64,000 nucleotides of DNA from Lepidurus packardi. Lineage: Eukaryota > Arthropoda > Branchiopoda > Notostraca > Triopsidae. Numbering within the stretch: position 1 is the first letter of the stretch; the number at the start of each line of letters is the position of its first letter. Of this stretch, positions 57,879-64,000 are shown in pieces. The translations under genes were made by a program, and so were the position numbers. The notes beneath the pieces are model-generated. The model was given only the letters and a program-made list of their open reading frames with translations, had not been told where the DNA came from and made no database searches. The stretch lies in contig JAKZAN010000053.1 in NCBI GenBank assembly GCA_023053545.1, positions 310,001-374,000 of the forward strand, read 5' to 3'.

Positions 57879-58741
57879 TATAACCGCAATCGCAAAGTAT
57901 TTACCAGCGATGTAAAAGTAACTTTTTTATCTATAAGACCGAGGTCAAATAAATGTTTTTGCACATTGTTTAACACATCTTCGGAAGGGATTTCCAGCGA
58001 CCATTCGGTTGCAGAAATCCATTCGGCAATATCGTCTGGTTTTTGGTTAAATACTGCTGCCAGCTCTGCCGTTATGTTTGATTGCTGCTTAAAGTTCTGC
58101 GTTACGGTGCCGATAATATTCAGCATTTGCTGAATGGCTTGCGTGTTATTATTCAAAAAATCTTCCCGAACTGCAATCACAAAACAGGGCCAAGGAGTGG
58201 GGCAGTCGCCAACACGTCTAAAGATTCCGCTGTCAACTAGCGGTTTTGTCATGAAACGCTCCCACATGAAATAGTCGGCTTGTTGTGTGGAGAGTGACTG
58301 CACGGCACCATCTATGGTATTAACAATCTCGAATTGGAGATTGTTTGGATTCCATCCCTGATTCGCGGCATTTACGAAAGCCATTAATTGAGAACCAGAA
58401 CCAATGCGGCTAATGGCTGCTTTTTTATTTTGAAGATCTGCAACCGATTGAAAAGCCGATTCTGAATGGACGTGAATTCCCCAAATGAGGGGCGACTTCA
58501 CAAACAAACTGACAATTTTTGATGGATTTCCAGCGGTGATGTCTTTTACGATTCCTTCGGTTAGAATAACGGCGACATCGGTTTCATTATCGCGCAACAT
58601 TTGGCACATTTTGCCTGTGCCTTCCGGAATATTATTCCATTGCAGATCGATACCTTGGTTTTTAAAAAGATTTTGTTGGATGGCTTGTTGCCATGGGTGG
58701 TTGAAATGCTCTGGAACGCCTGAAATTCTTATTTTAGTCAT
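57878..58741 (-). CDS. Solute-binding-protein-like protein without signal peptide
   Basis: 287-aa periplasmic-binding-protein type II fold resembling NMT1/SsuA-type binding proteins: KIRISGVPEHFNHPWQQAI, EGTGKMCQMLRDNETDVAVILTEG, LQNKKAAISRIGSGSQLMA, YFMWERFMTKPLVDSG. No signal peptide or lipobox is present, so it is probably cytoplasmic and not part of a conventional ABC importer; no permease or ATPase is nearby. A biosynthetic or sensory role for a small-molecule pocket is possible but unproven. Confidence 0.75.
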   Translation of the reverse strand: MTKIRISGVPEHFNHPWQQAIQQNLFKNQGIDLQWNNIPEGTGKMCQMLRDNETDVAVILTEGIVKDITAGNPSKIVSLFVKSPLIWGIHVHSESAFQSVADLQNKKAAISRIGSGSQLMAFVNAANQGWNPNNLQFEIVNTIDGAVQSLSTQQADYFMWERFMTKPLVDSGIFRRVGDCPTPWPCFVIAVREDFLNNNTQAIQQMLNIIGTVTQNFKQQSNITAELAAVFNQKPDDIAEWISATEWSLEIPSEDVLNNVQKHLFDLGLIDKKVTFTSLVNTLRLRL

Positions 58742-58765
58742 TATGTCGATGTGTTTGGGATGTTT

Positions 58766-58866
58766 TAGCCCCGATGGGAGCGGTATCCTTTTTTGCCATT
58801 AAAAAATTTGAATCATGGCCATAATCTTCTGGCAAAAAAGATAGAGCGGACAGCGGGAATAGCTTC
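58766..58866. repeat. Palindromic intergenic repeat, family II
   Basis: Starts TAGCCCCGATGGGAGCGG and ends AGCGGGAATAGCTTC, with a long central hairpin: ATCCTTTTTTGCCA pairs with TGGCAAAAAAGAT around a 32-nt loop. From memory, similar units with TAGCCC/GAAATAGCTCC flanks occur many times between genes in Flavobacterium genomes. Here it lies between the phosphorylase and the solute-binding-like gene. Confidence 0.75.
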
Positions 58867-58873
58867 AAAAAAA

Positions 58874-59743
58874 CTAGCTAACAAATTTATTTAGTACGTA
58901 CTTAATTAAATCATTAACAGCAGCATAAGGATCTTTACTAAAAGTTCCGGTTTCACGATTCGCGATAATAGCATTTAACGACAAAGCTTGATGGCCAAGT
59001 AATTTTGAAAGTCCGTATATAGCAGCTGTTTCCATTTCCAGATTGGTTATTTTATAATCTTCGAAAGTGAAATTATTGAGTTTCGCGTTCAGATTTTCGT
59101 CCTGAATATTGAGTCGGAGTACGCGTCCTTGCGGACCATAAAACCCTGGCGCAGTAGCTGTGATGCCCTTATGCATTTGCGTGCTTTCCATCCGTTTTTC
59201 TAGTATTTCTGAGCAGGAAGTTGCGAATGGGCGGCCTTTTTTTATGTCCCAATTTGTATGGTTTGTGAACGCTTCGACCATCACTTCATTTGAAACACCG
59301 TCGATTTTATAGGACCGCAGCATGTTGTCGAGTCCGATTCCAAACTTTGACAATACGAACGAATCGGTCGGGATATCTGCGTGAAGCGATCCTGAAGTGC
59401 CAATTCTGATGATGTTTAAGCTGGTCAGATTTGCCTTTGGAATCTTCGTTTTCAGGTCGATATTCACCAACGCATCGAGTTCGTTGAGCACAATATCGAT
59501 ATTGTCAGGGCCTATTCCTGTTGAGATAACGGTGATTCGTTTGCCTTTATAGAGGCCAGTTTCTGTTTTGAATTCGCGTTTTTGTGTGGAAAATTCAACC
59601 GAATCGAAAAGTTCGGTGATTTTTGAAACACGGTCTGGATCGCCCACAAAAATGATGTCGGTCGCGATATTTTCAGGCAGCAAATTGAGGTGATAGACGC
59701 TTCCGTCTGGGTTGAGTATAAGTTCTGAGGCTTGAATTGACAT
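58874..59743 (-). CDS. Nucleoside phosphorylase (uridine phosphorylase-like)
   Basis: Salvage enzyme of the PNP/UDP family that splits nucleosides with phosphate. FVGDPDRVSKI near 32-42 forms the phosphate-binding region, VISTGIGPDNIDIVLNEL follows near 72, IRIGTSGSLHADI near 112, and the nucleoside-binding TNLEMETAAIYGL near 235. Length 289 aa. Uridine or a purine nucleoside could be the substrate; the sequence alone does not decide. The SUI1 gene lies upstream, 17 nt away. Confidence 0.88.
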   Translation of the reverse strand: MSIQASELILNPDGSVYHLNLLPENIATDIIFVGDPDRVSKITELFDSVEFSTQKREFKTETGLYKGKRITVISTGIGPDNIDIVLNELDALVNIDLKTKIPKANLTSLNIIRIGTSGSLHADIPTDSFVLSKFGIGLDNMLRSYKIDGVSNEVMVEAFTNHTNWDIKKGRPFATSCSEILEKRMESTQMHKGITATAPGFYGPQGRVLRLNIQDENLNAKLNNFTFEDYKITNLEMETAAIYGLSKLLGHQALSLNAIIANRETGTFSKDPYAAVNDLIKYVLNKFVS

Positions 59744-59760
59744 TGCTTTTTGTTTTTAGG

Positions 59761-60114
59761 TTATCCGCCAACGCGCTTGACATTATATCCTTCTTTTTGA
59801 AGAATCTCCATTATTTTGTCGCGAAAATTACCTTGAATGATTATTTCGTTGTCTTTGACAGCCCCGCCTACGCCACATTTTGTTTTGAGTAGTTTACCCA
59901 AATCTTTGAGGTCTTCTTCTTTTCCTTCGAAGCCCTTGATGATCGTTGCGATTTTGCCTGCCCGATTTTTTTTATCGAGATGCGCTTCCAGACGTTGCTT
60001 GTTTGCAGGAATGGTTTCTGCGGTATCATCATTACTTTCGAATTCGAAATTTTCGTTAGTCGAAAACACAAAACCGCCCAAATCGTCGAGGCTACTTAAT
60101 TTTTTTGCTGCCAT
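59761..60114 (-). CDS. SUI1/YciH-family translation factor
   Basis: 117-aa homologue of eukaryotic eIF1 (SUI1) and bacterial YciH. An N-terminal ~40-residue tail is followed by the SUI1 domain with KIATIIKGFEGKEEDLKDLGKLLKTKCG and the C-terminal IQGNFRDKIMEILQKEGY. Probably binds the 30S subunit and affects start-site fidelity. Within a co-directional run with the IPNS-like gene upstream (6 nt) and the phosphorylase downstream. Confidence 0.93.
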   Translation of the reverse strand: MAAKKLSSLDDLGGFVFSTNENFEFESNDDTAETIPANKQRLEAHLDKKNRAGKIATIIKGFEGKEEDLKDLGKLLKTKCGVGGAVKDNEIIIQGNFRDKIMEILQKEGYNVKRVGG

Positions 60115-60120
60115 TAGAAT

Positions 60121-61071
60121 CTATTTTTTGATGAGCCCTAAATCGACTAGTCTTTCATGTAAAAAGTCGCCTGCTGTGATATCGTCGTATAATTTCGGAT
60201 TTTGTTCGTCAATGCAATTTGGCAGGCAATTCAGCTTCATGTCGCTTATTGGGTGCATGAAAAACGGAATAGAGTAGCGCGACGTTCCCCACAATTCGCG
60301 TGGTGGGTTGATGACTTGGTGAATGGTCGATTTTAGTATGTTGTTCGTGTGTCGTGATAGCATATCGCCCACATTTATAACCAATTGATCTGGTTCTGCG
60401 ATGGCATCAATCCATTCGCCATCATGGTTTTGCACTTGCAAACCGCGGCCTTGCGCGCCCATTAGAAGCGTGATCAGATTGATGTCGCCGTGTGCTGCAG
60501 CACGAATCGCGTTTTCAGGTTCAGAAGTAATTGGGGGATAATGAATTGGGCGTAAAATCGAATTACCGTTATAAGCATATTGATCAAAATAGAACTCGTC
60601 TAACCCAAGGTGCAGTGCCAAAGCCCGCAAAACATAAACGCCCGTTTTTTCCAATTTTTGATAGGCTTCTTTGCCTACAATATTGAATTCTGGAAGCTCT
60701 GTTACCACCACGTTATCAGGGTATTCTGCAGCATATTTTGAGTCTTTTTCTACATATTGCCCAAAGTGCCAGAACTCTTTCAAATCGCCTTCTTTTCGGC
60801 CCTTTGCGTGTTCTTTTCCAAAGGAGACATAGCCGCGTTGTCCGCCAATTTCGGGAATTTCATAACTTCTTTTGGTCTCCAATGGCAGCGAGAAAAAGCC
60901 GCGAACCTCTTGATAAAGCTTTTCGACCAATTCTTCCTCTAGAAAGTGACCACTTAGGGCTACAAAACCAATTTCTTCAAAAGCATTTCCGATTTCATTT
61001 ACAAATTTTTGTTTACGTTCCGGGTTGTCCGAAAGGAAATCACGCAAGTCAACGCTAGGAATGTTTTGCAT
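60121..61071 (-). CDS. Isopenicillin N synthase-like 2-oxoglutarate/Fe(II) oxygenase
   Basis: 2-oxoglutarate/Fe(II)-dependent oxygenase of the IPNS/1-aminocyclopropane carboxylate oxidase fold; the substrate is unknown. N-terminal DIOX_N part (~1-110, with FVALSGHFLEEELVEKLY). The iron facial triad is H and D in AAHGDINLIT and the His in LKSTIHQVINPP; the 2OG-binding arginine is in SRYSIPFF. Length 316 aa is standard. Read as the first gene of a run with the SUI1 factor. Confidence 0.88.
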   Translation of the reverse strand: MQNIPSVDLRDFLSDNPERKQKFVNEIGNAFEEIGFVALSGHFLEEELVEKLYQEVRGFFSLPLETKRSYEIPEIGGQRGYVSFGKEHAKGRKEGDLKEFWHFGQYVEKDSKYAAEYPDNVVVTELPEFNIVGKEAYQKLEKTGVYVLRALALHLGLDEFYFDQYAYNGNSILRPIHYPPITSEPENAIRAAAHGDINLITLLMGAQGRGLQVQNHDGEWIDAIAEPDQLVINVGDMLSRHTNNILKSTIHQVINPPRELWGTSRYSIPFFMHPISDMKLNCLPNCIDEQNPKLYDDITAGDFLHERLVDLGLIKK

Positions 61072-61214
61072 TACATTTTCATTTTTTAATTATAACTTGT
61101 GAGGCGAAGGCCTCGAACAAACAAAGGTAAAGAATATAATGAATAGGTATTTTTAAAAGTTATAAACAGCATAAAAAAGGCTTCAAAATACCGTACTGAC
61201 CGATATTTTTTTTA

Positions 61215-61222
61215 TACTTTTG
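61215..61222 (+). promoter_or_regulatory. Possible -7 box (TACTTTTG) of the E1 gene
   Basis: Exact TAnnTTTG match 25 nt before the ATG at 61248, in a T-rich region. No TTTG -33 element at the usual distance, so moderate confidence only. Confidence 0.4.
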
Positions 61223-61247
61223 AGCATCTTTTTTTAACCACCTCACT

Positions 61248-63224
61248 ATGAAATTTGATAGAAAGAATCTGTCCAACGAACAATTACTTGACTTATATAA
61301 GCGGATTTTAAAACCGCGATTGATTGAAGAAAAAATGCTGATTCTGATCAGACAAGGCAAAGTTTCCAAATGGTTTTCAGGCATAGGACAAGAAGCAATT
61401 TCAGTTGGCTTGACAGCTGTTTTGCAGGAAGATGAATATATTTTGCCGATGCACCGAAATTTGGGTGTATTTACGGGCAGAAATATTCCACTTCACAGAT
61501 TGTTTTCGCAATGGCAAGGGAAGGCGAGTGGTTTCACTAAAGGTCGTGACCGTTCGTTTCACTTTGGAACACAGGAGTATAAAATTATTGGAATGATATC
61601 GCATCTAGGACCACAATTGGGTGTCGCAGATGGAATTGCATTAGCAAATAGATTGAAGAAAAACGGAAAAGTAACAGCCGTTTTTACTGGTGAAGGAGCC
61701 ACAAGTGAAGGTGACTTTCATGAAGCATTGAATATTGCTGCTGTTTGGGAACTGCCTGTTTTGTTTGTTATTGAAAACAATGGTTACGGGCTTTCGACCC
61801 CTACGAAAGAGCAGTACAGATGTGAAAATCTTGCGGACAAAGGCGTTGGATATGGCATGGAATCTCACATTATTGATGGCAATAATATTGTTGAAGTGTA
61901 CAATCAGATTTCTGAGTTAGTAGCATCAATGCGCATCAATCCAAGGCCAGTTTTGTTGGAATTCAAGACGTTTAGAATGCGCGGCCATGAAGAAGCTAGT
62001 GGCACCAAATATGTTCCGCAGGAATTAATGGACATGTGGGCTGAAAAGGATCCGGTTGACAACTTCAAAAAATATTTATTGGCTGAAAAAGTACTAACCG
62101 AGAAACAAGATTTGGAATGGAAAGATGCCATAAAAGCTGAAATAGATGAACATTTAATCATCGCAAATGCAGAACCTGAAATTGTTGCTGATGCGGCAGT
62201 TGAATTGAATGACGTTTACAAACCATACGATCATGAAGCCTTCGAACCTTCAGAAGAAACCGAAAACATCAGATTTATTGATGCCATTTCGACTAGTTTA
62301 AAAGAATCGATGACCAAGCATGAAAATCTAGTTATTATGGGGCAAGATATCGCCGAATACGGCGGTGCGTTTAAAATAACAGACGGTTTTGTTGCCGCAT
62401 TTGGAAAGGAACGCGTCATTAACACGCCAATTTGTGAGTCGGCTGTCGTCTCTGCTGGAATGGGCTTGTCCATAAACGGATATAAAGCTATTGTTGAAAT
62501 GCAGTTTGCGGATTTTGTATCGACAGGATTCAATCCGATTGTGAATTACCTTGCAAAAGTGCATTACCGTTGGAATGAAAAGGCCGATGTGGTTGTTAGA
62601 ATGCCCTGCGGTGGCGGTACGCAAGCGGGACCATTTCACTCCCAAACAAACGAAGCTTGGTTCACGAAAACACCTGGATTGAAAGTTGTTTATCCTGCCT
62701 TTCCATATGACGCGAAAGGTTTGCTGAATGCAGCTATAAACGACCCAAACCCAGTAATGTATTTCGAGCATAAACAATTGTACAGAAGCGTGTACCAAGA
62801 TGTCCCAAAGAACTATTATACAATTGAATTGGGGAAAGCAAGCCTTATTAAAGAAGGAACTGATGTTTCTATAATTGCTTTTGGCGCAGCAGTTCATTGG
62901 GCATTGGAAGTGTTAAAAAACAATCCAGAAATATCAGCAGATTTGATCGATTTGCGAACACTTGTTCCAATGGATAAAGACACGATTTATGCATCTGTAA
63001 AGAAAACAAACCGTGTCATTATTTTGCAAGAAGATACTATGTTTGGCGGTATTGCAAGCGATATTTCAGCTATGATTATGGAAGATTGTTTCCAGTATCT
63101 TGACGCACCCGTGAAGCGTGTGGCAAGCATGGACAGTCCGATTCCGTTTACCAAAGCACTGGAAGACCAATTCTTATCGAAAGGCCGTTTTGAAAATGCT
63201 TTAAAAGAATTATTGGCATACTAA
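61248..63224 (+). CDS. 2-oxoacid dehydrogenase E1, fused alpha and beta subunits (branched-chain type)
   Basis: Thiamine diphosphate-dependent E1 that decarboxylates branched-chain 2-oxoacids for a lipoyl E2. The alpha half (~1-330) carries the GEGATSEGDFHEA...IENNGYG thiamine-binding motif; the usual GDG reads GEG here. The beta half (~345-658) includes MGQDIAEYGGAFKIT, FESAVVSAGMGLSI, and RMPCGGGTQAGPFHSQ. Subunits that are separate elsewhere are fused in Bacteroidota, as here (658 aa). E2 and E3 are not adjacent. Its stop codon overlaps that of the convergent small gene. Confidence 0.93.
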   Translation: MKFDRKNLSNEQLLDLYKRILKPRLIEEKMLILIRQGKVSKWFSGIGQEAISVGLTAVLQEDEYILPMHRNLGVFTGRNIPLHRLFSQWQGKASGFTKGRDRSFHFGTQEYKIIGMISHLGPQLGVADGIALANRLKKNGKVTAVFTGEGATSEGDFHEALNIAAVWELPVLFVIENNGYGLSTPTKEQYRCENLADKGVGYGMESHIIDGNNIVEVYNQISELVASMRINPRPVLLEFKTFRMRGHEEASGTKYVPQELMDMWAEKDPVDNFKKYLLAEKVLTEKQDLEWKDAIKAEIDEHLIIANAEPEIVADAAVELNDVYKPYDHEAFEPSEETENIRFIDAISTSLKESMTKHENLVIMGQDIAEYGGAFKITDGFVAAFGKERVINTPICESAVVSAGMGLSINGYKAIVEMQFADFVSTGFNPIVNYLAKVHYRWNEKADVVVRMPCGGGTQAGPFHSQTNEAWFTKTPGLKVVYPAFPYDAKGLLNAAINDPNPVMYFEHKQLYRSVYQDVPKNYYTIELGKASLIKEGTDVSIIAFGAAVHWALEVLKNNPEISADLIDLRTLVPMDKDTIYASVKKTNRVIILQEDTMFGGIASDISAMIMEDCFQYLDAPVKRVASMDSPIPFTKALEDQFLSKGRFENALKELLAY

Positions 63225-63451
63225 ATACCGATTTCACCATCATACTTGCCCGACTCGTCTACATTCGAATTCCGAAATGTTGGCTTGTCGGGCACTTCAT
63301 TTGGATCAATGTCATAATCTTCTTGTTGCGTTAGCGATTCGCCTATTTCGGGTTGGAAATCTGGCTGATTTAAAGCACTATCAACACTATTAATATCATT
63401 TTCATGATGGTCTTTTCGCTCGTTTCCGTAAACATCTTTATGGTCTGACAT
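63221..63451 (-). CDS. Small hydrophilic hypothetical protein, 76 aa
   Basis: Not recognised. Highly acidic and Asn/Asp/Glu-rich, with no signal or membrane segment, predicted disordered. I use the ATG at 63451 (MSDHKDVYGN); an upstream in-frame ATG adds 11 residues. Its stop TAG overlaps the E1 stop TAA in the shared tetramer CTAA. Confidence 0.6.
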   Translation of the reverse strand: MSDHKDVYGNERKDHHENDINSVDSALNQPDFQPEIGESLTQQEDYDIDPNEVPDKPTFRNSNVDESGKYDGEIGI

Positions 63452-63612
63452 GATTTTTGATTTTATATTAATTGTAAAGTTCATGTTTTGGTTCCAAAGA
63501 CTTTTATATGATTCGACAAATCACTTATAGCATTAAAATTTCTATTTTAATTAGCATTTCGATTTTATGACATCCGTTAATAATTTGTAAATTACTTATA
63601 AATTTTATATCG

Positions 63613-64000
63613 ATGAGATTGTCAATTAACCGCAAGCCAATAAAAGTCAAACCCGATTCTAAACGTGTCATTACCCGATTTTTTTTCAACGGAGAAGAGC
63701 GAGCCATTGCAGTGATCAAAAAAGTAATGGAATTGCCAACGGAGACAGTATTTGCAATGATCTCACCGCTGCTGCAGGATTTTTCTCGGCGTCATCGCAA
63801 CATTACGAAAATCCTACATAAAAATTGTGAGCGAGTTGCCCCGCAAATTCAGTTAGCTGGATATGAACACAATGAACTTGACGACATGACAAGATTGCTT
63901 ATTGGCTCCTACTTTACGCACGAATATTCGATTGAATCTGCCGCTTTTTTCAATCCTTCTATTATTGAAGATCCTGATAGAAGTAATTTAGAAGAAGGGC
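63613..64000 (+). CDS. GH130 mannoside phosphorylase-like enzyme, N-terminal part (runs off the window)
   Basis: The frame opens at 63613 and stays open to the window's end (129 codons). The N-terminal signature matches the GH130 family of beta-mannoside phosphorylases and hydrolases in Bacteroidota: KRVITRFFFNGEERA near 17-31, DFSRRHRNITKIL near 56-68, and GSYFTHEYSIESAAFFNPS followed by an EDPD motif near 105-127. The expected catalytic Asp and phosphate site lie beyond the edge. It is 162 nt from the divergent small gene. Confidence 0.85.
   Translation, partial: MRLSINRKPIKVKPDSKRVITRFFFNGEERAIAVIKKVMELPTETVFAMISPLLQDFSRRHRNITKILHKNCERVAPQIQLAGYEHNELDDMTRLLIGSYFTHEYSIESAAFFNPSIIEDPDRSNLEEG

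Noticed and set aside
62328-62897. 189-codon minus-strand frame antisense to the E1 gene
   Set aside because: Shadow of the conserved beta half; no family resemblance and no upstream signals.

Overview
The window looks like a chromosome segment of a Flavobacteriaceae bacterium, most likely Flavobacterium or a close relative. Pointers are low G+C, a type IX secretion C-terminal sorting domain, a bacillithiol synthase (BshA), a fused two-subunit 2-oxoacid dehydrogenase E1, a SUI1/YciH-type factor, LptD and TamB of the Bacteroidota type, and several promoters with the Bacteroidota -7 box TAnnTTTG. No rRNA operon, CRISPR array or intact insertion sequence is visible.

Layout. 0.2-2.7 kb: a type II restriction-modification pair (MvaI/BcnI-type nuclease plus Dcm-like C5 methylase). 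3-5.4 kb: histidine ammonia-lyase, a tiny orphan gene and an AlkB-like demethylase. 5.5-8.4 kb: an accessory patch in which a cysteine-rich fulvocin C-like bacteriocin remnant, a membrane-anchored thioredoxin and a DUF1573 lipoprotein sit between two ~250-bp direct repeats made of pieces of the neighbouring genes. 8.5-20 kb: RimK with its retropepsin-like partner, ClpC, GyrA, a TPR protein, an NlpC/P60 hydrolase, a thiolase and a coiled-coil protein. 19.9-20.5 kb: a short tyrosine-integrase remnant beside a Ser-Pro-Arg tRNA cluster. 20.7-27.7 kb: a VanX-type dipeptidase, a THUMP-like methylase, two tandem M43 metalloproteases, and the tsaD-rsmE-DUF4159 operon.

27.7-48.7 kb is largely envelope and central metabolism: TamB, PfkA, GAPDH, a GlcNAc-kinase-like protein, RidA, LptD, an amidase, an MCE/MlaD protein, a two-protein iron-sulfur module, a GH3-beta-lactamase-fold fusion, BshA and a PrcB-like lipoprotein. 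48.8-64 kb holds an outer-membrane barrel, AroC, a dicarboxylate symporter, a T9SS cargo protein, a DCC1-like thiol protein, MutS2 without Smr, Ung, a transglutaminase-like protein, a solute-binding-like protein, a nucleoside phosphorylase, a SUI1 factor, an IPNS-like oxygenase, the fused E1, and the start of a GH130 enzyme that runs off the right edge.

Three points deserve attention. The duplicated, repeat-bounded bacteriocin-like patch is the most unusual structure. Two families of palindromic intergenic repeats (three copies of one, one of the other) lie between genes. Five normally conserved genes (rimK, clpC, the thiolase, the dipeptidase, rsmE) are interrupted by small frame shifts, at least three of them in homopolymers, which suggests consensus errors rather than real gene loss.
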